Part shown: piece after piece, positions 32,333-40,986 of the stretch
Numbering within the stretch: the first letter of the stretch is position 1
Layout of the letters: each line of letters opens with the position of its first letter
Assembly: GCA_051747385.1 (NCBI GenBank)
Contig: JBNJGB010000032.1
Location: 9,197 to 73,196, forward strand
Length of the DNA stretch: 64,000 nucleotides
Origin: JBNJGB01 sp051747385
Lineage (GTDB): Bacteria > Myxococcota_A > UBA9042 > PHBI01 > JACKFB01
Direction: 5' to 3'
The notes under the pieces: generated by a model
What the model was told of the DNA's origin: nothing
Database searches by the model: none
What the model saw: the letters and a program-made list of their open reading frames with translations, nothing else
Position numbers and translations under genes: made by a program

Positions 32333-33118
32333 TCAGCCGCGCTCCCCCCGGTGGAGGGCGAAGCCGGCGAAGGACTGCATCGTCGGCATCACCTCGAGCG
32401 TGTTCACGTTCACGTGACGGGGGAGCGTGGCCACCCAGCGGATGGCCTCGGCGACGTCGTCCGGCCTGAGCGGCTGGATGCCCTCGTACGGCTTGCGGGC
32501 GGCCTCCGCGTCGCCCTTGAAGCGGACCACCGAGAACTCGGTCTCGGCCAGGCCGGGCTGGATGTCCGTGACACGGACGGGGTGGCCGACGAGATCTGCC
32601 CGCAGGTTCAGGCTGAACTGGTGCACGAACGCCTTGGTGGCGCCGTAGACGTTGGCGCCGGGATAGGGCCAGTTGGCAGCGATGGAGCCCAGGTTGATCA
32701 CGTGGCCGCGGCGGCGCTCGACCATGCCCGGGAGCAGCGCCCGCGTCGCGTAGAGGAGGCCCTTCACGTTCGTGTCGACCATGGCCTCCCAGTCGTCCGG
32801 ATCGGTCTCGTGGGCGCGCTCGAGCCCCAGGGCGAGGCCCGCGTTGTTCACCAGGACGTCCACCGCGGCGAACTCCTCCGGCAGGCCGTCCACCGCCTCC
32901 CGGACGGCCTCCGCATCGCGCACGTCGAACGCCACGCCGAGGAGCCGATCCCCGAGCTCGTCGCGCAGGGCCCGGAGGCGCTCCTCACGCCGGCCCGTGG
33001 CGATCACGCGCGCCCCCAGGGCGACGAACCGGCGGGCGACGGCGGCGCCGAAGCCGGCCGTGGCGCCTGTGACGAACACGGTGAGGGTGCTGGGATCGAC
33101 GGTGTCGTAGTCGGACAT
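32333..33118 (-). CDS. ydfG: YdfG-type short-chain dehydrogenase (3-hydroxy acid dehydrogenase)
   Basis: A 261-residue SDR. Cofactor motif VTGATAGFGAAVARRFVALG (about 17-36), then VIATGRREERL (NADP-type), NNAGLALGLERAH, active-site YGATKAFVHQFSLNLRADL (Y and K), and DIQPGLAETEFSVVRFKGD. This order and wording match E. coli YdfG, an NADP+-dependent 3-hydroxy acid dehydrogenase and malonic semialdehyde reductase of pyrimidine degradation. ATG at 33118 is preceded by GGGAGA. Convergent with the glutaredoxin/DUF302 gene with only 7 bases between the stops. Confidence 0.87.
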   Translation of the reverse strand: MSDYDTVDPSTLTVFVTGATAGFGAAVARRFVALGARVIATGRREERLRALRDELGDRLLGVAFDVRDAEAVREAVDGLPEEFAAVDVLVNNAGLALGLERAHETDPDDWEAMVDTNVKGLLYATRALLPGMVERRRGHVINLGSIAANWPYPGANVYGATKAFVHQFSLNLRADLVGHPVRVTDIQPGLAETEFSVVRFKGDAEAARKPYEGIQPLRPDDVAEAIRWVATLPRHVNVNTLEVMPTMQSFAGFALHRGERG

Positions 33119-33265
33119 GGGATCTCCCGCGGTGCGTTCGGCGGCATCGTCGGACACGGCCCGGTCCTCCGTCCAGCCCGGCCTCCCGGCACCGAGGAGG
33201 ACGAGGACCTCCTGGCGCAGCTCGCGTCCCGAGCGGGCGCGGATACGAGGGTCGTCCGGTCCCGG

Positions 33266-33293
33266 TTGACGCGTCGCGTCCGACGTCTACGAT
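33266..33293 (+). promoter_or_regulatory. Sigma-70-type promoter candidate
   Basis: TTGACG and TACGAT separated by 16 bases, about 38 bases before the start of the Cys-rich secreted protein gene, which also has a perfect GGAGG ribosome site. Position and match make it the best sigma-70 promoter visible in the window. Confidence 0.5.
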
Positions 33294-33330
33294 ACGTCCG
33301 ATCCGATACACACACCGGAAGGAGGTCCCC

Positions 33331-33786
33331 ATGCGGCACCTGCTCGTCACGCTCATCGCCCTCCCCCTGCTCGCCCTCGGCACCATGGGCGCGTCCGGCG
33401 ACGGATGCGAGCCCGGCACCACCCCGGAGCCCGGCCCCGCCACGGCGGGCCAGGCGGAGGACTGCACCGGAGACGTGGTCTGCGAAGGGGACGTCGAGGG
33501 CCTCCTCTGCGTGGAGTACTACGGCATCGCCGGACCCAGCGGCCCCACGTTCGCGTCCTGCGAGATCCCGTGCGTCGACAACGCGGACTGCCCCACCGGC
33601 CAGTCCTGCGGGACCATCGCCGACGGCCCCGGCGACGTCTGCCGCCCGGATCCGAACGCCGGCGCCGAGATCCCGTGCGGTCCCAACACGTGCGGTGAGG
33701 GCGAGTATTGCTGCAACGAGTCCTGCGGCATCTGCGCCCCCATCGGCGGCTACTGCACCCAGCAGTACTGCGGAGAGACGTACTGA
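33331..33786 (+). CDS. Small secreted Cys-rich protein
   Basis: A 151-residue exported protein with signal peptide MRHLLVTLIALPLLALGTMG (cleavage near GASG). No lipobox Cys is placed right after it, but C26 follows shortly (GASGDGCEPG). The mature part has 18 Cys in a knotted pattern: CTGDVVCEGD, CEIPCVDNADCPTGQSC, and a terminal CGPNTCGEGEYCCNESCGIC then CTQQYC. The last block is frequent in Myxococcota surface proteins and looks like a disulfide-stabilised domain. Predicted role: extracellular or periplasmic, unknown. Preceded by a promoter at 33266-33293. Confidence 0.78.
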   Translation: MRHLLVTLIALPLLALGTMGASGDGCEPGTTPEPGPATAGQAEDCTGDVVCEGDVEGLLCVEYYGIAGPSGPTFASCEIPCVDNADCPTGQSCGTIADGPGDVCRPDPNAGAEIPCGPNTCGEGEYCCNESCGICAPIGGYCTQQYCGETY

Positions 33787-33858
33787 GGGGACCGCGGGAG
33801 GGGCGCCGCGAACGCGCTTCCGGTCCGGTGAGGGTTGTGACAGGATGCGCAGCCCTTG

Positions 33859-35304
33859 ATGTGGCGCGTCTCCCGGCCTGGTGATCCGCTGCTTCGCCCC
33901 GCGCTCGCGGGGTGGTTGGCGGCGCTCGTCCTCGGGCTGTCCGCCGACGTCCGGGCCGGGGCGCCGGACCCCACGGCCGGTGTGGAGGCCGTCGAGGGCG
34001 CCCCCCTCCCGGGGACCATCCGGAACCGGACCGTGGACGAGCGGCGTCCCGGCCAGGCGCTCCTGTGGGTTCCGCGGCTGGCCCTCTTCGTGCCCCGGAT
34101 GCTCTACGAGGTGGCTACCGAGCCCCTCCGCCTCCTGAGCATGGCCCAGGAGCGCTATCGCCTCGACGAGAGGGTCACCGAGTTCTTCTTCAACGAGGAG
34201 GGGACCTTCGGCGCCTATCCCACGGCCTTCATGGAGACGGGCTTCGGCCTGAACGTGGGCGCCCGGATCATCCACAAGGATCTCTTCGGCCGCAGCGAGT
34301 CCCTGCGGCTCCGCGCCGGGTTCGGCGGCCTGTTCAAGCAGGCCTACACGGCGCGGCTCGCCTCGGGGAATCGGCTCCCGGGCGGCGCCGTGGTGGCCCT
34401 GCAGGGAGGCTACGAGGTCACCCGCTCGAACCGGTTCTTCGGCCTGGGCAACGGAGAGCCCGCCGACGACGGCGCCTTGGAGCAGCCCATCGACCTCCGC
34501 GAGGAGGAGGTCTTCGCCCGGTCCGTGTACCGCCTTCGCGAGGCCTACGGGACGCTCACGGGCTCCGTGCGCCTGTCGGAGCGCCTGAAGCTGCGCCTCA
34601 CCCACCGCTGGTCGAGCCGCGAGGTGGAGCAGGGCGATCTCGGGCCGGGCGGCGAGGACTGGCTGTCGGAGGTGTACCTGGACGAGTCGCTGCCGGGCTC
34701 CGACGTGCCCCTGGTGAGCGCCTACACGGAACTTCGGGCGGACGTGGACACGACCCGCACCCACTCCGTCGTGCTGCCGCGCGCGCTGCCCTCGGCGGGC
34801 TGGCAGGTGAACGCGTGGGCGGGGTGGCAGCAGGGCGTGGCCGAGGACCCGTCCCGCTTCGCGCGGGTGGGACTGGACGTCCAGCCCTATCTCGACCTCT
34901 TCGGCGGCGATCGCGTGCTGAGGCTCCGCCTTCGCCTGGTGGGAGCGCTGGCCCGGCGGGAGCACATCCCGTTCATGGATCTGCCCACCCTGGGCGGCCC
35001 CTTCCTGCTCCGGGGCTACCTGCGCGATCGCTTCCGGGGGCGTCTCACCGGGCTGACGACGGTGGAGTATCGCTGGCCCGTCCAGCCGAACTTCGCCGCC
35101 TACGTGTTCATGGACGCGGGGCGGGCCTGGGCAGACTTCGACGACGTCACCCTGGCGGGGACGCGGGTCGGCTTCGGCGGCGGCCTGCTGGTGTTCACCC
35201 CGGACTCCTTCGTCATGGGCTTCCACGTCGCCTCCTCCCGGGACGGCGGCGTGTTCTTCAACCTCATCCTGGACCCGGTGCACGATCCCCGTGAGACGTA
35301 CTGA
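33859..35304 (+). CDS. Omp85/BamA-type outer-membrane barrel protein
   Basis: A 481-residue protein with a signal peptide (about residues 1-34, LAALVLGLSADVRAGA) and a short N-terminal region, then the C-terminal beta-barrel of a surface antigen (Bac_surface_Ag) protein. Alternating strands are visible: LRLRAGFGGLFKQAYTARLA, GGAVVALQGGYEVTRSNRFF, LPTLGGPFLLRGYLRDRFRG (the RGY/RGF loop motif family), TVEYRWPVQPNFAAYVFMDA, then DFDDVTLAGTRVGFGGGLLV. There are no POTRA domains of BamA length, so it is closer to the patatin-like or TamA-like barrels. ATG at 33859 lies 3 bases after an in-frame TTG; ribosome site weak. The gene end overlaps the start of the next gene by 14 bases, so they are coupled. 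Confidence 0.75.
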   Translation: MWRVSRPGDPLLRPALAGWLAALVLGLSADVRAGAPDPTAGVEAVEGAPLPGTIRNRTVDERRPGQALLWVPRLALFVPRMLYEVATEPLRLLSMAQERYRLDERVTEFFFNEEGTFGAYPTAFMETGFGLNVGARIIHKDLFGRSESLRLRAGFGGLFKQAYTARLASGNRLPGGAVVALQGGYEVTRSNRFFGLGNGEPADDGALEQPIDLREEEVFARSVYRLREAYGTLTGSVRLSERLKLRLTHRWSSREVEQGDLGPGGEDWLSEVYLDESLPGSDVPLVSAYTELRADVDTTRTHSVVLPRALPSAGWQVNAWAGWQQGVAEDPSRFARVGLDVQPYLDLFGGDRVLRLRLRLVGALARREHIPFMDLPTLGGPFLLRGYLRDRFRGRLTGLTTVEYRWPVQPNFAAYVFMDAGRAWADFDDVTLAGTRVGFGGGLLVFTPDSFVMGFHVASSRDGGVFFNLILDPVHDPRETY

Positions 35305-36970
35305 CGCCGTCACCGCGCTGGTCGCCCTGACCCTCCTCGGGGGGTCGGGGTGCGCGTCCGCGCCGACGGGGCGCGTGCGGTTCGACAACGCCGACCCGGT
35401 GTGGACGGTGAACGACCGGCGCCCCATGCCCCCGCCGGCCGAGCGCGAGTACCTGCGCAACACCATGGCCCTGGAGACCCTCCTGCGGAGGCCGGTCATC
35501 GACACGCTGCGCGTCCCCGAGGAGCCACGCGCGCTGAACGTGAACGCCCTGGGCGAGGTGCCGGACTCCACCTGGTTCACCAACCGCGTCGGGCTGACCC
35601 CGGGGGACGTGGCTCGCGGGCCGGGTGATGGGAGCGGCCCCGACTTGTCCGAGCCCCTGCGGGTCCTGCGCTCGAAGAAGGGCGGGGCCCAGCCGGGCTT
35701 CCTGGTGGAGGACATCCGGGGCGACCGCTACATCCTGAAGTTCGACCACCCGCTGCACCCGGAGATGGAGACCGGGGCGGACGTCGTCGTCCAGCGCCTC
35801 CTCTGGGCGGTGGGCTATCACGTGCCGCAGGACTCGGTGATCCTCTTCCGGCGCGAGGACCTGGTGGTGGCCGAGGGCGCGACCCGGAAGACCCCGGCCG
35901 GCCGGAAGATCCCCCTCACCGAGGCGGACGTGGACGACACCCTGGCGCCGGTGCCGAAGACCGACGGGGGGCGCTGGCGGGGCCTGGTGAGCAAGTTCCT
36001 CCGCGGCGTGCCGGCTGGCGGATACGCCATGCGCGGGACCCGACCGGACGATCCCAACGACCTCGTCCCCCACCAGCACCGCCGCGATCTGCGCGGGCAG
36101 TGGATCTTCTTCGCGTGGCTGGCCCACACGGACGTGAAGGAGGACAACGGCCTCGACATGTGGATCGAGGACCCGCCGGGCTCGGGCACGGGCCATCTGG
36201 TCCACTACCTCGTGGACTTCGGCAAGGGCCTCGGCAGCAAGGGCCTCGGCGTGAACAACACCCAGGACACCTTCGGCCACCAGCTGGACTTCCGGCTGTT
36301 CTGGAAGTCGCTGCTGTCCTTCGGCCTGTGGCAGCGACCGTGGGAGGAGTCCATCCGGCCCGACATCGAGGGCGTGGGCCGCTTCGACGTGGAGCACCTG
36401 GACCCGTCGCACTTCCGCACGAGCCTGCCGTGGACGCCGTTCTGGCGGGCGGATCGCTTCGACGCCTTCTGGGCGGCGAAGATCCTGATGGACCTCACGC
36501 CCGCCCACATCGCGGCGGCGGTGGACCAGGGCCGCTACTCCGACCCGCGCGCCCGGGAGTATCTCGTCCGGACCCTCGTCGGGCGGCAGCGCAAGCTGGG
36601 GCGCTACTGGTTCCGGCGGGTGAACCCCCTGGGCCGGCTCCAGGTGGAGCGCGTCGAGGCCGGGTGGCGCCTGTGCGGGACGGACCTGCTGCTGGCCCAT
36701 GGCCTCGCCCAGGCCGGACACGACACACGCTACGACCTGACCGCCTGGGACCGGGACGGCGAGCCCCTCGGCTGGCGCCGGACTCCGGAACCCACCGGGG
36801 ACGGTCGGGTCTGCGTCGATCTCCCCCGCCCTCCAGGTGACGTCGACGGCTACACCATGATCGTCTGGAAGACCCGCCGCGCCGACGGCGCGCTGCCCCC
36901 GACCGTGATCCACCTGGCCCGCCGGCCCCGGGACGGCGTCCTCCGCGTCATCGGGCTGTACCGGCGCTGA
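35291..36970 (+). CDS. Lipoprotein with protein-kinase-like signature motifs
   Basis: A 559-residue lipoprotein starting at GTG 35291 (lipobox TLLGGSGC, about residues 14-21). A conserved opening LNVNALGEVPDSTWFTNRVG (about 82-101) is followed by a kinase-like lobe: YILKFDHP with K150 as the possible ATP-contacting Lys, ETGADVVVQRLLWAVGY as a possible C-helix, a catalytic-loop-like HTDVKEDN (H279, D281, K283, N286) and VDFGKGLG with DFG at 309-311. These resemble HRDLKxxN and DFG of kinases, and also PI3K/HipA-like atypical kinases. Membership in a known family cannot be confirmed. Being a lipoprotein, any kinase would act outside the cytoplasm. It overlaps the barrel gene. Role unknown. Confidence 0.72.
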   Translation: MRRTDAVTALVALTLLGGSGCASAPTGRVRFDNADPVWTVNDRRPMPPPAEREYLRNTMALETLLRRPVIDTLRVPEEPRALNVNALGEVPDSTWFTNRVGLTPGDVARGPGDGSGPDLSEPLRVLRSKKGGAQPGFLVEDIRGDRYILKFDHPLHPEMETGADVVVQRLLWAVGYHVPQDSVILFRREDLVVAEGATRKTPAGRKIPLTEADVDDTLAPVPKTDGGRWRGLVSKFLRGVPAGGYAMRGTRPDDPNDLVPHQHRRDLRGQWIFFAWLAHTDVKEDNGLDMWIEDPPGSGTGHLVHYLVDFGKGLGSKGLGVNNTQDTFGHQLDFRLFWKSLLSFGLWQRPWEESIRPDIEGVGRFDVEHLDPSHFRTSLPWTPFWRADRFDAFWAAKILMDLTPAHIAAAVDQGRYSDPRAREYLVRTLVGRQRKLGRYWFRRVNPLGRLQVERVEAGWRLCGTDLLLAHGLAQAGHDTRYDLTAWDRDGEPLGWRRTPEPTGDGRVCVDLPRPPGDVDGYTMIVWKTRRADGALPPTVIHLARRPRDGVLRVIGLYRR

Positions 36971-36988
36971 TGGCGCCCGGGCCGGGCC

Positions 36989-37019
36989 GAAAAGTGAGAA
37001 GTGAGTAGGTTTGACCCCA
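36989..37019 (-). repeat. 31-bp dispersed repeat, copy B (inverted relative to copy A)
   Basis: On the minus strand it begins TGGGGTCAAACCTACTCA directly after the TAG stop of the cNMP-binding protein gene. It differs from copy A at one base (ACTCAC versus ACTCAT). It lies in the gap between two convergent genes. Same interpretation as copy A: a REP-like or terminator-type repeat of uncertain origin. Confidence 0.8.
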
Positions 37020-37979
37020 CTAGGGGAGCCCGGCGGACTGCCGCTGGAGGTCCAGGATCTCCCGGTGCAGGGCGCGGACCAGCGCCATGCCCAACTCCGT
37101 GTCGTCCTCGAAGACGTCCATCATGCCGGCGGCGTCGCTCTCCAGGGCCACGAGCGGGGACAGGGTGGTGGCCGTGCCCCAGCGGGGCCGCTCGGCGAGG
37201 GCGGTCAGGACCCCGGCGGCGCTGTACGCGCGATAGCGCATGGCGCGGTCCTCCTCGGGGGTGACGGCGCGGATCTCGCCGCAGACCACGAACAGGACGC
37301 GATCGGCCCGGTCGCCCCGCCGCCAGAGCGTCTCGCCCGCGGGCACGCGGATCTCCGTCAGGCGGCGCGCCCACCCGGCCAGGGAGTCGACGCTGGCTCC
37401 CCGGAAGACCGGCATCCTTCGCAGGAAGAGCAGCCGCTCGACCAGGTCCAGGTCGCAGGCGGGGCAGGGCAGGTCCGGGACGGTCATGCGTCCCGGGATG
37501 ATACGCTCGGTGTACAGCTTCGACAGCTCGTCCAGGGCCGCCCCGGCGCCCGTGCGGAGGAAGCCCTGGAGCAGGGGGAAGTGCTCCTCGAGCAGCTCGA
37601 AGAAGACCTCGGCCGGGATCTCCAGGGCCAGCACGCGCGTCGTCGCCACCGCCCGGCGGCCCTCGGACGTGCCCGCCAGCAGCGCCAGGACTCCGACCCC
37701 GTGGCCCGGGCGCACGGTGACCACGGGGCGGCCGCGCTCGGAGACCTCCACCTGCCCTTCGGCGACGATGCGCAGGGCGTCGGGCGGCCGGCCGGGCTCC
37801 TGCACCACCGCCCCACGGGGATAGGTCCGGGTGCGGGCGTGGCGCGCGAACACGTCCACGGCCTCCGGCGGCAGGGCCGAGATGGTGGGCAGGCTCCCCA
37901 GGAGCAGGCTGCGCTCGTAGGCGCCCAGCTCCGTGCGGCCCATCTCCGGCGCGGCGGCTCCCGGTGCGCTAGTCGGCAT
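37020..37979 (-). CDS. Protein with two cNMP-binding domains
   Basis: A 319-residue protein with two cyclic-nucleotide-binding-like domains and no helix-turn-helix. Domain 1 about 25-145: SALPPEAVDVFARHARTRTY, PRGAVVQEPGRPPDALRIVA, GHGVGVLALLAGTSEGRRAV. Domain 2 about 190-310: MPVFRGASVDSLAGWARRLT, VPAGETLWRRGDRADRVLFV, ATTLSPLVALESDAAG. The second domain lacks a clear GE..L.....R.A phosphate cassette, so nucleotide binding may be lost there. A short CPACDLD segment joins them. Its start at 37979 overlaps the stop of the transporter gene upstream, indicating an operon. Likely a regulatory subunit of that transporter. Confidence 0.8.
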   Translation of the reverse strand: MPTSAPGAAAPEMGRTELGAYERSLLLGSLPTISALPPEAVDVFARHARTRTYPRGAVVQEPGRPPDALRIVAEGQVEVSERGRPVVTVRPGHGVGVLALLAGTSEGRRAVATTRVLALEIPAEVFFELLEEHFPLLQGFLRTGAGAALDELSKLYTERIIPGRMTVPDLPCPACDLDLVERLLFLRRMPVFRGASVDSLAGWARRLTEIRVPAGETLWRRGDRADRVLFVVCGEIRAVTPEEDRAMRYRAYSAAGVLTALAERPRWGTATTLSPLVALESDAAGMMDVFEDDTELGMALVRALHREILDLQRQSAGLP

Positions 37980-40713
37980 GGGCGGTCCTCCGCGTCCCGT
38001 GCTCGTGGCGTCCGTGGCCCCGCAAGAGCTCCAGGGCCCGGCGCAGCACCTCCCGCGTGGGCTCGTCCTCCTCGCCCTCCCGCTCCGCGAGGGTCTCCAG
38101 GTGCGGCAGGAAGTGCTCCATGCGCAGCTCGCCCACGTGATACGCGGTGAGCCCCCGCAGGGAGCCCGTGCCGCTGCAGAGCATCTCCTCCATGAGCGCC
38201 TCGTAGTCGGCGGGCGGGGGCGGAGCCCAGTCACCCCCCAGGGCCAGGCGCTCCTCGAGGTCCCCGTCGCCCACCAGGGCCAGCAGCGGATCCCGCAGCC
38301 GCGGCCCCACCACGTAGTCCAGCAGCTCCAGGCTGCTGGCGCGGGTCCGGCGCGCCGGCGAGAACAGCCCGTGGTGGACGCGCTCCAGGTCCTCGTAGGG
38401 GTTGAGGAGTCCCAGCAGGCGGAAGATGCGCTCCACGGCGTGGACGAGCTTGTCGCGCACCAGACCCAGGAGGAGCTCGTGGCCGACCGTCCGCCGCGCG
38501 GGCTCCTCGCGCGTGCCAAGCTCCAGGCCCTGCTGCCAGCGCAGCAGCATGAAGGCGCGCTCCAGCTCCAGGTCCAGCGCGGCGCGGACGGGGGCCTCGT
38601 CGAGCCGCATCTCCGGGTGGTCGGCGCGGATCCGGCCGAGGCCCCGCAGGATCTTGTAGCGGAGCATGGAGGAGGGCTCCTCGCCCAGGTGGCGGACGAG
38701 GATCGGCGCGGCGGCCTCGGCCGGGAAGCGGCTGATCGTCCTCGGCAGGTGCTCGCGGACGGCCCGCGGCAGCGACGGTTCGCGGAGGGCCCGCTCGAGG
38801 TGGGCCAGGGCCTCGTCGCCGTATCCCAGCAGGGCGCGTCGGGCCGGCGGGCGGGTCGTCCGGTGGCCGAGCATGTCCACCAGGACGTCCAGGAAGGCCG
38901 GATCCCCGACCGCGCCCATGGCGTCGGCCACCGCAGCGCGGACCTCCGGCACCGGATCCCCCGCCAGGTCGAGCAGCAGCGGAGCGAAGCGTGGGTGGGG
39001 GCGGTGTGCGACGGCGGCCGCGATGGCCTCGCGGGCGCCCGGTACGTCCGCGCAGGTCAGTCGCTCCAGGAGGCGACGGCTCTCGTCCTCGTCCAGGTGC
39101 TCCGAGGCCACCAGGCCGACGCAGGCGGTGGCCCGCACGGGCAGGTCCGGGTCGTCCGACAGGGCCTCCAGGCGCTCCGGGTCGGTCGCCACGGTGAGCC
39201 GCGCGCGCAGGGCCGCGACGCGCACGGGCCCCTCCCCGTGGAGGACCAGCCGATCGGCGAGGGACAGGAAGTCCGTCCGCCCCGCCTCGGCGAACAGGTC
39301 CAGGGCCCGCATCACGATGGCCTCGGAGGGGTGGTGCAGGATGAGGGCCGGGATCAGGTCCACCCGCTCCGCCCGGGCCAGGAGGTTCATGGCCGCGAGG
39401 ACCTCCGCGTCGTCGGCGCTGTTGAGCGCCCGGATCAGGGCCTCCAGGGACACCAGGTCCAGCTCCGGCAGGCTCGAGCGTGTCTCGATGGCGCCCTCCC
39501 GGAGCGTGCTGCGGAAGAGATCCAGATAGGGCCGGCGCAGGCCGAGGCCGACCGCGATCCACGCGATGCACAGCGTCACCACTCCCACGACGATCCAGGT
39601 GGCGTCCCCACCCACGGCGATCACAGCTAGGATGAGCAGGGAGGCCAGGGCCTGGCTCCCCCGGTGGCCCACGACGTCGAAGAAGTTCTTCGCGTGGCGC
39701 CGGAGGTGCGGCGGGATGGGCAGGTAGAGGACCTCGACGGCCGTCCGGTGGAGCGAGTGCTTCAGGGTCCCGTCCACGGCCAGCAGGATCAGCGCCGCCA
39801 CCAGCCCGCCGCCGGCGAGGATGCCGGTCGCCGCCAGCACCAGGAGCATGGGAAAGAGCAGCACGGCCCGCTGGACGCCCAGCTTGCGGATGGCGACGCC
39901 CGTGAGCATCACCTGGGCGAGCATGGCGAGCAGGTTGAGGCCGATGTAGACGTTCGCGAAGAAGCGGCCGAGGTCCGCCTCCTGCACGTGCGCGTCCACC
40001 TGGGCCATGAAGACCCAGTCCACCAGCTTGAGGGCGACCGTCGACAGGACGACCAGCAGCCCCAGGCGCGCGATGAAGGGGTGCGCCGCGATGGCCCGGA
40101 CGCACGCCCGGAGGTCCGGGCTGCCCGGAGCGGGGCTCTCCGCCGCCGTGGCCCGGCTCAGGAGCAGGGGGCCGGCGGTCGCGAGGGCGAGCAGCCCCGC
40201 CGCGGCGAGGAGGAGCACCTCGGGAGGCCACCAGGTGGTGAGGAGCCGGGCGATGGCCGCGCCCGCGACGGCACCCGTCAGGCTGCCCGCGCCTATGAGC
40301 CCGTACAGGCGCTTGGCCTCCGTGACCGTGAAGAACTGCCCGAGGAGCAGCCAGAGGCGGGTCACGGCCAGGGTGGCGAAGACCCCCGCCCAGACGTACA
40401 GCGCGTAAAGCACCCACGGCCCGCCGCGCTCCACGAGCGGCAGGAATCCCGCCGTGACGGCCGCGGACAGCCCCAGCCAGCCGGCCACGGCCCGGCGGCT
40501 CCACACGGAGACCTGCATGGCCACGGCCATGGAGGCGCCGGCGATGGCCAGGTAGACCCAGGGGAGCTGCTCCGGCGCCAGGCTCGCCAGGAACAGGGCG
40601 TCCCGGGCGGTGTCCACCAGGACGAAGCCGGCCAGGACCAGGAAGAGGGTCCCGGTGGCGACGAAGACGTTCCGGCGCTCGTGGGAGCGGACTGTGGGGA
40701 GCAGGCGCGGCAC
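37969..40713 (-). CDS. Npt1/Npt2-like MFS transporter with C-terminal HEAT-like repeats
   Basis: A 914-residue protein. Residues about 1-410 hold 11 to 12 membrane segments (VFVATGTLFLVLAGFVLVDT, LPWVYLAIAGASMAVAMQVS, LYGLIGAGSLTGAVAGAAIA, HRTAVEVLYLPIPPHLRRHA), resembling ATP/ADP translocase-like (Npt) and MFS carriers. From about 420 to 914 it is a soluble helical repeat region (LRALNSADDAEVLAAMNLLA, HPSEAIVMRALDLFAEAGRT, ALSDDPDLPVRATACVGLVA, LAGDPVPEVRAAVADAMGAV), HEAT-like, about ten units. GTG at 40713 is the best start (GAGGGA 4 bases upstream); no ATG is available. Such fusions occur beside cNMP-binding proteins, as here. Substrate unknown. Confidence 0.78.
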   Translation of the reverse strand: MPRLLPTVRSHERRNVFVATGTLFLVLAGFVLVDTARDALFLASLAPEQLPWVYLAIAGASMAVAMQVSVWSRRAVAGWLGLSAAVTAGFLPLVERGGPWVLYALYVWAGVFATLAVTRLWLLLGQFFTVTEAKRLYGLIGAGSLTGAVAGAAIARLLTTWWPPEVLLLAAAGLLALATAGPLLLSRATAAESPAPGSPDLRACVRAIAAHPFIARLGLLVVLSTVALKLVDWVFMAQVDAHVQEADLGRFFANVYIGLNLLAMLAQVMLTGVAIRKLGVQRAVLLFPMLLVLAATGILAGGGLVAALILLAVDGTLKHSLHRTAVEVLYLPIPPHLRRHAKNFFDVVGHRGSQALASLLILAVIAVGGDATWIVVGVVTLCIAWIAVGLGLRRPYLDLFRSTLREGAIETRSSLPELDLVSLEALIRALNSADDAEVLAAMNLLARAERVDLIPALILHHPSEAIVMRALDLFAEAGRTDFLSLADRLVLHGEGPVRVAALRARLTVATDPERLEALSDDPDLPVRATACVGLVASEHLDEDESRRLLERLTCADVPGAREAIAAAVAHRPHPRFAPLLLDLAGDPVPEVRAAVADAMGAVGDPAFLDVLVDMLGHRTTRPPARRALLGYGDEALAHLERALREPSLPRAVREHLPRTISRFPAEAAAPILVRHLGEEPSSMLRYKILRGLGRIRADHPEMRLDEAPVRAALDLELERAFMLLRWQQGLELGTREEPARRTVGHELLLGLVRDKLVHAVERIFRLLGLLNPYEDLERVHHGLFSPARRTRASSLELLDYVVGPRLRDPLLALVGDGDLEERLALGGDWAPPPPADYEALMEEMLCSGTGSLRGLTAYHVGELRMEHFLPHLETLAEREGEEDEPTREVLRRALELLRGHGRHEHGTRRTAHAD

Positions 40714-40986
40714 GGATCCCTCGGCGACGGTCGCCCCGAAGTCTGCCCGATGGGTCCGCCCCGGGCCAGGGGCGAACGGCGGGCCGGGAGCGAACCGCGG
40801 GCCGGGGGAATCCCCGGCGCGCGGACTGCGTCTACCGCAGTCGGGGGGGGCCGGGCTAAGCTGCGGGAGGACGGGTTCGGAGTATGTCCGCGCAGACCAC
40901 GGGGTCGGGAATGGCCCCGTGGACGGCGGCGTTGCATTGTCGAGGCCGACCCCGTCCCCGTCCATCCTGCGGCCCGGAGAACCACG

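Noticed and set aside
36989..37019. 31-bp repeats as ends of a composite transposon around 31.6-37.0 kb
   Set aside because: Genes between them (glutaredoxin/DUF302, YdfG-like, Cys-rich, barrel, kinase-like) show no transposase, and no target duplication is visible. The copies sit after stop codons, which fits REP-type or terminator repeats better.
39664..40986. Long plus-strand frame leading into the response regulator
   Set aside because: It is antisense to the transporter gene with no family resemblance until the receiver begins. A start within it would overlap the transporter, so only the final receiver part is accepted.
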